Assembly (NCBI RefSeq): GCF_000384295.1
Contig: NZ_KB913037.1
Span: 10,119,508-10,183,507 of the forward strand
Reading direction: 5' to 3'
DNA length: 64,000 nt
Origin: Amycolatopsis balhimycina FH 1894
GTDB taxonomy: Bacteria; Actinomycetota; Actinomycetes; Mycobacteriales; Pseudonocardiaceae
This document shows positions 8,763-17,710 of the stretch, piece after piece. Below the pieces are notes generated by a model. The model ran no database searches, was not told the origin of the DNA, and saw nothing but the letters and a program-made list of their open reading frames with translations. Position numbers and translations under genes: made by a program. How positions within the stretch are numbered: position 1 is the first letter of the stretch; each line of letters starts with the position of its first letter.

Positions 8763-10130
8763 TCAGGCACTGGCCGCGGCGGCGACCAGCCGGGACGTCG
8801 AATAGCCGGGAACGGCCGGGACGAGCACGACCTCCCCGCCGTGCCGTTCGACGGCTTCGCGTTCGGGCAGGTCGGCTTCCGCGTAGTCGCCGCCCTTGAC
8901 CCACACCTGGGGCCGCAGCTTCTCCAGCACGGCGACCGGGGACGGCTCGTCGAAGACGGTCACGGCGTCCACAAAGGACAACGCGGTCAGGAGCCGGGCC
9001 CGGTCGCGGTCCCGCACGAGCGGGCGGCCGGGCCCCTTGAGGCCGCGCACCGAAGCGTCGGAATTGAGGCAGACGACGAGCGCGTCGCCGAGCGAGCGGG
9101 CTTGCCGCAGGAGACTCACGTGCCCGGGGTGCAGCAGGTCGAAGCACCCGCCCGTGGCGATCAGCCGGCCGCCGCTCGCCCGGACCCGCGAAGCGAGACC
9201 GAAGGCGTCGGCCGACGGCTGCGGGTCGGGCACGGGACCGTCGTTCGTGGACAGTGCGGTCGCACCGCCGGCGGCGACGAACCGGGCGGCCGCTTCGACC
9301 GCGGTCACCACGGCTTCCGCCGGTCCGGCGCCACCGAGCAGGGCCGCGGTGGCCGCGGCGGCGAACCGGTCGCCCGCGCCGCAGGTGTCGGGCGCGGTGT
9401 GGCCCGGTGTCCGCGCCGCGGCGGGGACCGGGACGTTCGTTTCGCCCTGGCCGTCGGCGAGCACGGCGCCGCGCGACCCGGCGGTGACCGCGACCGCGCC
9501 GGCGTGCCAGTGGCCGCGCAGCAGCTTGGCGAGCTCGGCCGGTTCCTCGTGCCCGGTGAGGACCGCGCGCGCTTCGGCGAGGTTCGGCGTGACCAGCGCG
9601 GTGCCGGGCACCGGCTGGGCCCCGCGGGGGTGTGGGTCCCAGACGACCGGCATGCGCCCGGCCAGCTCCCGCAGGAGCCGCCGGACGTCCGGGTTGAGCG
9701 TCAGGCCGCGGCCGTAGTCGGCCACGAGGATCGCGCCGGCGTCTTCCAGGACGTCGCGCACCCGGGCCGGCAGCGGGTCGCCGGTCGCCGTGCCGTCGCC
9801 GGAATCCAGGCGCAGCAACGACTGCCCGCCCGCGCGGACACGGGTCTTGCACACCGTCGTGCCACGCAGGGGCAGCGGCAGCACGGTGACGTCCGGCTCG
9901 AGCAGCCCGGCGAGCGCGCGGCCGCCTTCGTCGTCGCCGAGCGGCGTCACCAGGACGACTTCGGCCGCCGACCGCGCGGCCAGCAAGGCGGCCAGCCCCG
10001 CGCCGCCGGGGCGGCGACGGCGGGCCGTCAGGTCGACCACCGGCACCGGCGCTTCCGGGCACAGCCGCTCGGCGGTGCCTTCGGCGTCGACGTCCAGCAG
10101 CGTGTCGCCGAGGACGACCAGCGGCTTCAC
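8763..10130 (-). CDS. hldE: Bifunctional heptose 7-phosphate kinase / heptose 1-phosphate adenylyltransferase
   Basis: Two-domain enzyme (455 residues) of ADP-heptose synthesis. Residues 1 to about 310 are a PfkB/ribokinase-type kinase (start MKPLVVLGDTLLDVDAEGTA, C-terminal signature PDTCGAGDRFAAA) that phosphorylates D-glycero-D-manno-heptose 7-phosphate at C1. Residues about 320-455 are a nucleotidyltransferase with TGGCFDLLHPGHVSLL, whose HxGH-type motif binds ATP, and GLKGPGRPLV. The start GTG 10130 overlaps the gmhA stop (GTGA). The domain order and lengths match enterobacterial HldE. This is strong evidence for ADP-heptose in this organism. Confidence 0.93.
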   Translation of the reverse strand: MKPLVVLGDTLLDVDAEGTAERLCPEAPVPVVDLTARRRRPGGAGLAALLAARSAAEVVLVTPLGDDEGGRALAGLLEPDVTVLPLPLRGTTVCKTRVRAGGQSLLRLDSGDGTATGDPLPARVRDVLEDAGAILVADYGRGLTLNPDVRRLLRELAGRMPVVWDPHPRGAQPVPGTALVTPNLAEARAVLTGHEEPAELAKLLRGHWHAGAVAVTAGSRGAVLADGQGETNVPVPAAARTPGHTAPDTCGAGDRFAAAATAALLGGAGPAEAVVTAVEAAARFVAAGGATALSTNDGPVPDPQPSADAFGLASRVRASGGRLIATGGCFDLLHPGHVSLLRQARSLGDALVVCLNSDASVRGLKGPGRPLVRDRDRARLLTALSFVDAVTVFDEPSPVAVLEKLRPQVWVKGGDYAEADLPEREAVERHGGEVVLVPAVPGYSTSRLVAAAASA

Positions 10131-10687
10131 GCGGTCACCCCGAGCGCGTCGTCGAGCGCCGCGCACAAGCCGTGGACCAGCACCAGGTGCATCTCCTGGA
10201 CGGTCGCGACGGTCGGCGCCTCGACCGTCACCGCGTCGTCGCACAGGGCGGCGAGGGGGTTCGGGGCCGGCCCGGTCAGCGCCCACGTCGTGACGCCCAG
10301 TTCCTGCGCGGCTTTCGCGGCGGCGGCGACGTTCTGGCTGCCGCCGCTGGTGGACAGGCAGACCAGCACGTCACCCGGTCGCCCGTGCGCCTGCACCTGG
10401 CGGGCGAAGACCTCGTGGTCGCCGTAGTCGTTGACGATGGCCGTGATCGCCGACGTGTCGGCGTGCAGTGCGATCGCCGAGAGGGGCCGCCGTTCGTGGC
10501 GGAACCGGCCGACCAGCTCGCCGGTCAGGTGCTGGGCTTCGGCGGCGCTGCCGCCGTTGCCGCAGGCGAGCAGCCGGCCGCCGGCTTCGAAGACGCCGGC
10601 GAGGTGCCGTCCCCACGCGGTGATCTTGGGCGCGGATTCCCGGGTCCGCCGGGCGGCTTCGGCCAGCGCGGCGAGATGGTCTTCCAT
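10127..10687 (-). CDS. gmhA: Sedoheptulose 7-phosphate isomerase
   Basis: SIS-domain isomerase (186 residues) converting sedoheptulose 7-phosphate to D-glycero-D-manno-heptose 7-phosphate, the first committed step of nucleotide-heptose synthesis. Diagnostic segments are CGNGGSAAEAQHLTGELVGR, LSTSGGSQNVAAAAKAA and the histidine-containing VQEMHLVLVHGLC near the end. ATG 10687 is used because GGAGG lies 7 bases upstream; a GTG three bases earlier is possible. It overlaps the carbamoyltransferase stop by one base and hldE by four, so it is part of a tight operon. Confidence 0.93.
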   Translation of the reverse strand: MEDHLAALAEAARRTRESAPKITAWGRHLAGVFEAGGRLLACGNGGSAAEAQHLTGELVGRFRHERRPLSAIALHADTSAITAIVNDYGDHEVFARQVQAHGRPGDVLVCLSTSGGSQNVAAAAKAAQELGVTTWALTGPAPNPLAALCDDAVTVEAPTVATVQEMHLVLVHGLCAALDDALGVTA

Positions 10688-12360
10688 CACGGCACCTCCT
10701 TCTCCTCCGGCGACGCCGCGCCGGGCCGGGTGGGACGGGGACGCCGGAGCACGAACGGCCCCAGCGCCAGCAGGTCGATCGGCGCCGAGCCGAAGCACTC
10801 GAGCGCGTCGCGGGGCGAGTCGACCATCGGACGGCCCGCGGTGTTGAGGCTGGTGTTGATCACGACGGGCAGGCCGGTCCGGCGTTCGAACGCGGCGAGC
10901 ATCCGCGCCAGCACGGGGTTTTCGCGCTCCTCGACGGTCTGCACGCGGGCGGTGCCGTCGACGTGCGTGACGGCCGGGATGCGGTCCCGCCAGTCTTCGG
11001 CGACGTCGTGCACGAACAGCATGTACGGACTCGGGAGCGGGCCTCGGGTGAAGATCGCGGCTGCCCGCTCGGCCCGCACCATCGGCGCCACCGGGCGGAA
11101 CTGTTCGCGGCCCTTGACGTCGTTGAGCCGTTCGAGATTCGCCCGCCGGCCCGGGTGGGCCAGCAGCGAACGGTGCCCGAGCGCTCGCGGGCCGAATTCG
11201 GCGCGGCCCTGAAACCACGCGATCACGGCGTCGTTCGCCAGCGCTTCGGCGACGGTTTCGGCGAGGTCGGCCGGACGCTCGTAGGGCAGCTTCGCCTTGA
11301 TCAGGATTTCTTCCAGCTCTTCGTCGGTCCATTCGCGACCGAGGCCCGCGTCCCCCATGGGTGCACCGCGTTCCCCGGCGTCGGCGGCCAGCTGCAGGGC
11401 GGCGCCGAGCGCGGTGCCCGCGTCGCCGGCGGCGGGCTGCACCCAGATCCGGTCGAACGGGCCCTCGGCGTGCAGCCGCGTGTTGGCGACGCAGTTGAGC
11501 GCGATGCCGCCGGCCAGTGCCAGGTCGCGCTGGCCGGTGCGTTCGTGCAGCCAGTTCGCCAGTTCCAGCAGGATGTCTTCGAGGACCTTTTGGACACTGG
11601 CGGCGAGATCGGCGTGCCGCGGGGTGAGCTCCTCGCCGGCTTCGCGGCGCGGGGCCAGCGCTGACAGATCGACGCCGGAAGCGTGGAAGCCGCCGTCGCC
11701 GGTGACGTGGACGTGCTCGCCGAGTTCGTCGAGGAACTCGGGCTTGCCGTAGGAGGCCAGCGCCATGACCTTGTACTCGTCGCTGGAGCGGGCGAAGCCG
11801 AGGTGCTCGGTGAGGTCCTCGTAGAGCAGGCCGAGCGAGTGCGGGAGCCGTTGCGCCGCCAGCTCTTTGAACCGCCCGTCCCGGTACTCACCGGCCAGGG
11901 AGGACGTGCTCTCGCCGCGGCCGTCGGCGACGAGGACCGCGCAGTTGCCGAACGGCGCGGCCAGCGCGGCCGACGCGGCGTGCGCGACGTGGTGCCGGAC
12001 GAACCGGACGATTCCCGGGTCGAGCCCGGGCAAAGCGGACTCGAGGAACTTCGGTGCCCGCCGGGCGAACTCGGTCCGCAGCTCTTCGCCGCTCGGGTCG
12101 TGGCCGGGCAGGCCCGGTTCGACCAGCGCGGGGTCGTAGGAGTAGCCGACGGCGTCGAGGTCCGGTGCGGACAGTCCGGCCTGGGCCAGGCACCAGGCGG
12201 CGGCTTGGGCGGGTTGCTCCCAAGTGGAGAACGGCACCGCCTGCTTGCCGTGCTTGCGGCGGCTGAACCGTTCTTCCTCCGCCGCGGCGACGATCTCCCC
12301 GTCCACCACCAGCGCCGCGGCCGGGTCGTGGAAGACGGCGTTGATCCCGAGTATGCGCAT
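10687..12360 (-). CDS. NodU/CmcH-type carbamoyltransferase
   Basis: A 557-residue O-carbamoyltransferase, predicted to transfer carbamoyl from carbamoyl phosphate through carbamoyl-adenylate to a hydroxyl of a sugar or small molecule. The N-terminal Kae1/TsaD-like domain begins MRILGINAVFHDPAAALV and includes HHVAHAASAALAAPFGN and LAGGIALNCVANTRL. The C-terminal YrdC-like domain has FQGRAEFGPRALGHRSLLA and VINTSLN. First gene of the leftward heptose operon after a 113-base gap from the decarboxylase gene, and overlapping gmhA. Family members decorate Nod factors, cephamycins, novobiocin and other sugars. Here a carbamoylated heptose or pentose is the natural inference. Confidence 0.9.
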   Translation of the reverse strand: MRILGINAVFHDPAAALVVDGEIVAAAEEERFSRRKHGKQAVPFSTWEQPAQAAAWCLAQAGLSAPDLDAVGYSYDPALVEPGLPGHDPSGEELRTEFARRAPKFLESALPGLDPGIVRFVRHHVAHAASAALAAPFGNCAVLVADGRGESTSSLAGEYRDGRFKELAAQRLPHSLGLLYEDLTEHLGFARSSDEYKVMALASYGKPEFLDELGEHVHVTGDGGFHASGVDLSALAPRREAGEELTPRHADLAASVQKVLEDILLELANWLHERTGQRDLALAGGIALNCVANTRLHAEGPFDRIWVQPAAGDAGTALGAALQLAADAGERGAPMGDAGLGREWTDEELEEILIKAKLPYERPADLAETVAEALANDAVIAWFQGRAEFGPRALGHRSLLAHPGRRANLERLNDVKGREQFRPVAPMVRAERAAAIFTRGPLPSPYMLFVHDVAEDWRDRIPAVTHVDGTARVQTVEERENPVLARMLAAFERRTGLPVVINTSLNTAGRPMVDSPRDALECFGSAPIDLLALGPFVLRRPRPTRPGAASPEEKEVP

Positions 12361-12473
12361 CGACCTGCCTCTGGCGTTCCGGTGCGGACTCGTGGGGCCC
12401 GCTCTCGTCCCCTAGCGCTACCCGGCGAAGTCGTTGATAAACGATGGCACGCAAAAGCCCAGGGCGTCGCTAC

Positions 12474-13439
12474 TCAGGGCGACGGCGCCCGGCGGAACCA
12501 CGCCGCAGTGCGACGGAGGCCGTCGTCGGGGTCGATCTTCGGTTCCCAGCCGAGGAGCTCACGGGCGAGGGAGATGTCGGGGCAGCGCCGCCGCGGGTCG
12601 TCGACCACCGCGTCGATGGACTCGATCGCCGAACCGGACCCGGTGATCTCCTTGATCCGCTCCGCCACTTGACGGACCGTCAGCTCGTGCGGGTTGCCGA
12701 TGTTCACCGGGCCGGGATGGGGCGACCGCGCGAGGTCGAGGAGGCCGCGGACAGTGTCCTCGACGTAGCAGATGGACCGCGTCTGCTCGCCCGTGCCGGT
12801 GACGGTGATCGGCTCGTTCCCGAGCGCCTGCCCGAGGAACGCCGGGATCATCCGGCCGTCGTTCGCGCGCATGCCGGGGCCGTAGGTGTTGAAGATCCGC
12901 GCGATCGCGGTGTCGACGCCGTGTTCGCGGCGGTAGGCGGAGGTGAGGGCTTCGGCGTAGCGCTTGGCCTCGTCGTAGACGCTGCGCGGCCCGATCGGGT
13001 TGACGTTGCCCCAATACCGTTCGCGTTGCGGGTGTTCCAGCGGGTCGCCGTAGACCTCGCTGGTGGACGCGAGCACGAACCGGGCGCTGTCACGGCGGGC
13101 GAGTTCGAGGGCGTGCTCGGTGCCGTACGAGCCGGCGCGCAGCGTTTCGAGCGGGAGCGCCAGGTAGTCGCGCGGCGACGCGGCCGAGGCCAGGTGGAAC
13201 ACGACGTCGGCCCGGTCTTCGAGGGGGATCGGGCGGGTGACGTCGTGGCGCACGAACCGGAACCGCTCGTGGCGGCGCAGTGCGTCGGGGGTGTCCGCCG
13301 ACGACGTCACGAGGTTGTCCACGGCGATCACTTCGGTGTCCTCTTCGAGCAGCAGCGCGCACAGGTGCGCGCCGACGAAGCCGGCGCCCCCGGTCACCAC
13401 CGCACGTTCGAACCGCCTGGTCGCTCCCGGATCCGTCAT
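12474..13439 (-). CDS. UDP-glucuronate decarboxylase (UDP-xylose synthase)
   Basis: Extended SDR of 321 residues converting UDP-glucuronate to UDP-xylose. It has VVTGGAGFVGAHL at the N-terminus, HDVTRPI, and the distinctive TSEVYGDPLEHPQ...YWGNVNPIGPRSVYDEAKR region that separates UXS enzymes from dTDP-glucose dehydratases; YDEAK contains the catalytic YxxxK. It ends with NIGNPHELTV and the WEPKID segment. ATG 13439 (MTDPGATRRFERAVVTGG) is preferred over the far-upstream ATG 13550, whose extra residues are out of family. It works with Ugd (5792-7114). Confidence 0.88.
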   Translation of the reverse strand: MTDPGATRRFERAVVTGGAGFVGAHLCALLLEEDTEVIAVDNLVTSSADTPDALRRHERFRFVRHDVTRPIPLEDRADVVFHLASAASPRDYLALPLETLRAGSYGTEHALELARRDSARFVLASTSEVYGDPLEHPQRERYWGNVNPIGPRSVYDEAKRYAEALTSAYRREHGVDTAIARIFNTYGPGMRANDGRMIPAFLGQALGNEPITVTGTGEQTRSICYVEDTVRGLLDLARSPHPGPVNIGNPHELTVRQVAERIKEITGSGSAIESIDAVVDDPRRRCPDISLARELLGWEPKIDPDDGLRRTAAWFRRAPSP

Positions 13440-13511
13440 GCCGGGGCGGCTACCCGGCGCCCGTGCCGGCGAAACCGTGTAAGGCCACCCCGAGCGGGTA
13501 CGCGGCCCACC

Positions 13512-13574
13512 ATGCGAGTTCTGCTCACCGGATGGGCCAGTTTCCTGCACGGCGAAGCGGCGGGTTCGCGATGA
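13512..13574 (+). pseudogene. Remnant N-terminus of polysaccharide pyruvyl transferase-like gene
   Basis: A 20-codon frame MRVLLTGWASFLHGEAAGSR that stops at 13574 and overlaps the next gene as ATGA. From memory, the motif TGWxSFLHGEA is the usual beginning of actinobacterial polysaccharide pyruvyl transferase-family proteins, which are over 300 residues long. The match and abrupt end suggest a deletion that removed the body of such a gene and joined its first codons to the GT2 gene. It could instead act as a short translated leader for that gene. No database check was possible. Confidence 0.5.
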
Positions 13575-14437
13575 GCGCGCGCACGACCGTCGTCATCGCG
13601 ACCCGCGACCGCGCCCGCGAATTGGCGCGTACCTTGGCGCATCTGTCTACTTTGGACCCGAAGCCACCGGTCGTCGTGCTGGACAACGCGTCCGAAGACG
13701 AGACGGCCGACGTCGCCGGGCGGTACGCGAACGTGCGGGTGATCCGGCTGCCGCACAACCTCGGTGCCGCCGCCCGCACTCTCGGCGTCGTCGCGGCCGA
13801 GACGCCGTACGTCGCCTTCAGCGACGACGACTCGTGGTGGGCGGCGGACGCGCTCGCCGAGGCGGAGCGGATCTTCGACGAACACCCGCGGACCGGCCTG
13901 CTCGCCGCGCGCACCCTCGTCGGCCCGGAATGCCGGGACGACCCGGTGACGCCCGAAATGGAGCGCAGCCCGCTGGGCCGCCCGGACGGCGCGCCCGGCC
14001 CGCTGGTCCTGGGCTTCCTCGCCTGCTCCGCGATCGTCCGCCGCACGGCCTACCTGCAGGCCGGCGGGTTCAGCCCGCTGCTGCACTTCGGCGCGGAAGA
14101 ACAGCTGCTGGCCTACGACCTGGCCGCACGCGGCTGGGAGGTCTGTTACGTCGGGCGCCTGCGTGCCCACCACCACCCGTCCCGGTCGCGGCCGCCGTCG
14201 TCGTGGCGCCGCCGGGCCGAGCTGCGCAACCGGCTGCTCATCGCCGTGCTGCGCCGCCCGCCGCGCGTCTGCCGCCGGGAGGTGGTCAGGACGCTGGTGC
14301 GGGCGCCCGGCGCCGTCCTCGGCGCCGCGGCGCGGCTGCCGCGCGCGCTCGGCTCCCGCCGCGTCCTGCCCGACCACGTCGAACACCAGGCCCGGACTCT
14401 CGAAAGGACCGCCGAATGGCGCGAATCTCGGTCGTGA
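13571..14437 (+). CDS. GT2-family glycosyltransferase
   Basis: Inverting GT-A glycosyltransferase of 288 residues. It opens TTVVIATRDRARELARTL, has LDNASEDET and FSDDDSWW (metal/nucleotide-binding acidic cluster), and ends with an Arg-rich helical tail (ELRNRLLIAVLRRPPRVC). It closely resembles its downstream neighbour and probably arose by duplication. The start ATG 13571 overlaps the stop of the 20-codon remnant; no good Shine-Dalgarno is present, so translation may depend on the leader. The gene overlaps the next by 22 bases. Donor and acceptor are unknown. Confidence 0.85.
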   Translation: MSARTTVVIATRDRARELARTLAHLSTLDPKPPVVVLDNASEDETADVAGRYANVRVIRLPHNLGAAARTLGVVAAETPYVAFSDDDSWWAADALAEAERIFDEHPRTGLLAARTLVGPECRDDPVTPEMERSPLGRPDGAPGPLVLGFLACSAIVRRTAYLQAGGFSPLLHFGAEEQLLAYDLAARGWEVCYVGRLRAHHHPSRSRPPSSWRRRAELRNRLLIAVLRRPPRVCRREVVRTLVRAPGAVLGAAARLPRALGSRRVLPDHVEHQARTLERTAEWRESRS

Positions 14438-15306
14438 TCATCACCTGCAACCGGCGCTCGCAGCTGCGTGAAACGCTGGCGCACATGACGTCCCTGCCGG
14501 ACGAGGCGCCGGTCTTCGTCGCCGACAACGGGTCCGCGGACGGCACGGCCGACATGGTCGCCGGGGAGTTCCCCGGCGTCCGCCTGTTCCGGCTGGCGGA
14601 GAACCTCGGCGCGGTGGCCCGCAACGTCGCCGTCGAAGAGGTGACGACCCCGTACGTCGCCTTCTGCGACGACGACACGACCTGGCAGCCCGGCGCGCTC
14701 ACCCGGGCCGCCGACCTGCTTGACGCGTTTCCGGGCCTCGGCTCGGTGACCGGGCGCTGCCTGGTCGAGCCCGGCCTGGCCGAGGACCCGATCACGCCGG
14801 AGCTGCGGGAGTCGCCGGTGCCGGGCCCGGACTGGCTGCCGGGGCCGGCGCTGCTCGGCATCATGGCGGGCCTGACGGCGGTGCGCGTCAGTGCGTTCCG
14901 CGAGGTCGGCGGCTTCTCGACGCGGATGTGGCTCGGCGGCGAGGAGGAGCTGTTCGCTCTCGACCTCGCCGCGCGCGGCTGGTGGATGTGCTGGGCCGAG
15001 GACGTGGTGATCCACCACGCGCCGTCGAAGCTGCGCGACCCGCGTCACCGGCGTCGCCTGGGGATCCGCAACACACTCTGGACGCTCCTGCTGCGCCGCC
15101 CGTGGCCGGCGGTCTTCCGCCGCGGCCGCGAAGTCCTGCGTTCCGCGCCCACCGACCTGGCGACGGCGGCGGCCCTCCTGGACGTCGCCCGCGGCCTCCC
15201 GTGGGTCCTCACTTCGCGTCGGGTGGTCCCGCCGCACGTCGAGCACGGCCTCCGCCTCCTGGAAGCCCCCCAACGCGCCTCGAAAGCCCGCCGCTACGTG
15301 GGCTGA
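14416..15306 (+). CDS. GT2-family glycosyltransferase (paralogue)
   Basis: A 296-residue GT2 enzyme starting ISVVIITCNRRSQLRETLAH, with VADNGSADGTADM and FCDDDTTWQPGAL, and the same layout as the preceding gene including the C-terminal LGIRNTLWTLLLRRPWPAVF and VVPPHVEHGLRLL segments. ATG 14416 has AAAGGA about 7 bases upstream and lies inside the upstream gene (22-base overlap), indicating coupling. The two paralogues likely add successive sugars to the same glycan. A perfect hairpin begins 5 bases after the stop. Confidence 0.87.
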   Translation: MARISVVIITCNRRSQLRETLAHMTSLPDEAPVFVADNGSADGTADMVAGEFPGVRLFRLAENLGAVARNVAVEEVTTPYVAFCDDDTTWQPGALTRAADLLDAFPGLGSVTGRCLVEPGLAEDPITPELRESPVPGPDWLPGPALLGIMAGLTAVRVSAFREVGGFSTRMWLGGEEELFALDLAARGWWMCWAEDVVIHHAPSKLRDPRHRRRLGIRNTLWTLLLRRPWPAVFRRGREVLRSAPTDLATAAALLDVARGLPWVLTSRRVVPPHVEHGLRLLEAPQRASKARRYVG

Positions 15307-15310
15307 AAGG

Positions 15311-15361
15311 CCGTGAATGGCACATTGAGGGACTTCAAGTCCCTCAATGTGCCATTCACGG
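15311..15361. terminator. Perfect 25-bp hairpin between convergent genes
   Basis: Arms 15311-15335 and 15337-15361 are exact reverse complements around a single base. It separates the rightward GT2 pair from the leftward GT4 gene (stop at 15371). The arm core GTGAATGGCACATTGAGGGA recurs at 22720-22778 with one T-to-C change that is compensated in the opposite arm. Confidence 0.75.
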
Positions 15362-15370
15362 ACAGCCGGG

Positions 15371-16579
15371 TCAGCGGGCTTCGGCGGTGACGGCGGTTTC
15401 CGGGACCAGCTTGTGGTAGGCCCGGAGCGTGTCGGCGGCGACGCGGTCCCACGAGTAGCGGGCCACCGCGCGGTCGCGGCCCGCGGTGCCGTAGGCGTGG
15501 CAGAGGGCCGGGTCGTCGATCAGCCGCCGGACCCGGGACGCGAGCTGCTTCGGCTGGTGCGGGTGGACCAGCAGCCCGGTGACGCCGTCGACGACCGTGT
15601 CGGTCAGCCCGCCCACCGCGGACGCGACCACCGGGACACCGCAGGCCATCGCTTCCAGGGGCACGATCCCGAACGGCTCGTACCACGGCGTGCACACGAC
15701 GGCGTCGGCCGAGCGCAGCAGGGCCGGCATCTGCTCCCGCGACACCTGCCCTGGCCAGCGCACGCGGTCGCCGACGCCGAGCCGGTCGGCGAGCTGCCGC
15801 AGGCGTCCCGCCTCGGGGTCCCGGGACAGCCTGCCCTTTTCGGGGCCGCCCGCGATGACCAGCTCGGTGTCCGGCAGCTGGGCGAGCGCGGTGATCGCGA
15901 TGTCGAACCCCTTGCGCGGGACCAGCCGGCCCACCGCCACCAGGCGGTGCGGCAGCCCGCGGCGGGCCGCCGGTCCGTCGGGGGAGAACCGGCCGAGGTC
16001 GACGCCGCACGGGACGATCGAGATCCGCGACCGCGGCACGCCGAGCCGGGACAGCTCGAAGACCTCGTCGGCGCAGGTCGCGATCACGCGCCCGGCCCGG
16101 CGGCCGATGATCCGCTCCAGCCGGATCCGGTCGGCCGGGCTGGTGTCCTGGTCGCCCTGGTAGCGCTTCTTGACGACGCCGAGGGCGTGGAACGTCTGCG
16201 CGACCGGCGTCCCGGTCGCGCTCGCCGCGAGCGACGTCGCGAGCCCGGACATCCAGAAGTGCGCGTGCGCCAGGTCCGGCCGCTCGAGCGCCCACCGGTC
16301 GCGCAGGAAGCTGCCGAACTCGCCCATGTACGGCAGGAGGTTGTCCTTCGGCATCTTGCGCGCCGGCCCGGCGGGCACGGGGACGACGCGGTACCCCTGG
16401 GGTGTCCGCACCTCGGGCGGCTCCTCGGCGCTCTCCCGTCGCGTGTAGACGGTGACGTCGTGGCCGATGCGCGCCAGCGCGGCCGACAGCTCCGCGACGT
16501 GCACGTTCTGGCCGCCGGCGTCGGCTTCGCCCAGCGCGGCGAGGGGACTGGCGTGCTCGGACACCATCGCGATCTTCAT
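15371..16579 (-). CDS. GT4-family glycosyltransferase
   Basis: Retaining GT-B glycosyltransferase of 402 residues. The N-terminal domain has the glycine-rich loop [19 protein letters not shown] and [13 protein letters not shown]; the C-terminal donor domain has [16 protein letters not shown] and the EX7E-containing [20 protein letters not shown]. The overall layout resembles sucrose-phosphate synthase/MshA-type enzymes. ATG 16579 lies 21 bases after the stop of the next glycosyltransferase gene upstream, so the two are probably co-transcribed. It may act on the same surface glycan; the donor sugar is not visible from sequence. Confidence 0.9.
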   Translation of the reverse strand: MKIAMVSEHASPLAALGEADAGGQNVHVAELSAALARIGHDVTVYTRRESAEEPPEVRTPQGYRVVPVPAGPARKMPKDNLLPYMGEFGSFLRDRWALERPDLAHAHFWMSGLATSLAASATGTPVAQTFHALGVVKKRYQGDQDTSPADRIRLERIIGRRAGRVIATCADEVFELSRLGVPRSRISIVPCGVDLGRFSPDGPAARRGLPHRLVAVGRLVPRKGFDIAITALAQLPDTELVIAGGPEKGRLSRDPEAGRLRQLADRLGVGDRVRWPGQVSREQMPALLRSADAVVCTPWYEPFGIVPLEAMACGVPVVASAVGGLTDTVVDGVTGLLVHPHQPKQLASRVRRLIDDPALCHAYGTAGRDRAVARYSWDRVAADTLRAYHKLVPETAVTAEAR

Positions 16580-16600
16580 CGGTGAGGCGTTCCCTTCGGG

Positions 16601-17542
16601 TCAACGGGCCGTCTCGGCGAGGAGGTGGTCCCAAGCGGTGAGGAAAGCGCCCAGCCCGTAGTGCTTGAGGGCGTGTTCGCGGGCGTTCTTGCCGGCGAGC
16701 GCGGCGAAGTCGGGTTCGTGGATCAGCTCGCGGAAACCCCGCGCCAGCACGGAAACATCGGTCGACAGCACGCCCGCGTCGGCCGGCACCGCCTCGACCG
16801 CCTCGGTGGCGGCGAACACGACCACCGGCATCGCCAGGTGCATCGCCTCCAAAAGGGACAGTCCGAGCGACGTCCACCGGGCGGTGTGCAGGTAGACGCG
16901 GCGGCGCGCGATCTCGTCGTGCAGCGCCGGCGCCGGGACGTCGCCCAGGCCGCGCAGCGGTGCGCCGAGTTCCTTCGTCCCCATGCCGAACACGTCGACC
17001 GGGGCCTGTCCGGCGAGCGTGCCGAGCAGGTCGGCGCCGGTGACGCGCCGCCGCCGCACCGGCTCGTTGATCATCGACACGCCGGCCGCGAGCTCGCCGG
17101 TGTAGCGCGGTCCCGGATCGGGGATCCCGTGCGGCACCACGGTCGTGGGCGCGCGGCCGCAGTCCCACATCGCCGCGTTGAAGTGGGTCACGTGCGCGAC
17201 GGTGACGTCGGAGCGGCCGGCGAGGGGATGCTCGCTGGACGCGGCGTACGGCCGGGGCGCGTTGTGTTCCACGTAGACGGCCGGAACGTCCAGGCGGGCG
17301 GCGAATTCGAGCTCTTCCGGGCGTTGCAGGACGACGACGTCGGGCTCGGCCCCGGCCATCCCGTCGAGCGGCACTTCGGTCACCGACGGCCAGTCCCGCC
17401 CGGCCTTGCCGAGGCCCCAGGGCGCGCCGCCGGGCGAAACCGGCAGGAAGTATTCGTGGCGGCCGCGGACGAAGGCGTCCGTCCACGAGCCGTGCACGTG
17501 CCAGAGCAGTACTCTCAGGCGCCGGGATCCGGGATCGGTCAT
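16601..17542 (-). CDS. Glycosyltransferase (GT4-like, GT-B fold)
   Basis: A 313-residue GT-B-type glycosyltransferase. The N-terminal half opens RRLRVLLWHVHGSWTDAFVR and includes VVVLQRPEELEFA and VYVEHNAPRP. The donor half has RRVYLHTARWTSLGLSLLEA, equivalent to the EX7E region, and AMPVVVFAATEAVEAVPADA. Shorter than the neighbouring GT4 enzyme. Start ATG 17542 (MTDPGSRRLRVLL). First gene of a leftward two-gene unit with the GT4 gene. Function within the sugar locus is inferred from position only. Confidence 0.82.
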   Translation of the reverse strand: MTDPGSRRLRVLLWHVHGSWTDAFVRGRHEYFLPVSPGGAPWGLGKAGRDWPSVTEVPLDGMAGAEPDVVVLQRPEELEFAARLDVPAVYVEHNAPRPYAASSEHPLAGRSDVTVAHVTHFNAAMWDCGRAPTTVVPHGIPDPGPRYTGELAAGVSMINEPVRRRRVTGADLLGTLAGQAPVDVFGMGTKELGAPLRGLGDVPAPALHDEIARRRVYLHTARWTSLGLSLLEAMHLAMPVVVFAATEAVEAVPADAGVLSTDVSVLARGFRELIHEPDFAALAGKNAREHALKHYGLGAFLTAWDHLLAETAR

Positions 17543-17568
17543 GCTCCCTGATTGCCCGGAGATCGCGC

Positions 17569-17594
17569 GTTAAACGTACCGCCGAACGGGGTAT
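17569..17594 (+). promoter_or_regulatory. Possible SigB-type promoter upstream of alcohol dehydrogenase
   Basis: GTTA (17569-17572) and GGGTAT (17589-17594) are separated by 16 bases, close to the actinobacterial SigB/SigF-type pattern GTTT-n14-16-GGGTAT/A. It lies about 115 bases before the alcohol dehydrogenase start on the same strand. One mismatch in the -35 element keeps this tentative. Confidence 0.4.
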
Positions 17595-17710
17595 CCGGCG
17601 CCGACGGTTTCGCCGCGCGGCTCCCGCGAACACGCCCTCGCGACCCGCGTTTGTCCGCCCCCACCCGTGGGAAGCCGGGGCAAGACACCCGCACGCGGAA
17701 AGGGAGAGCC

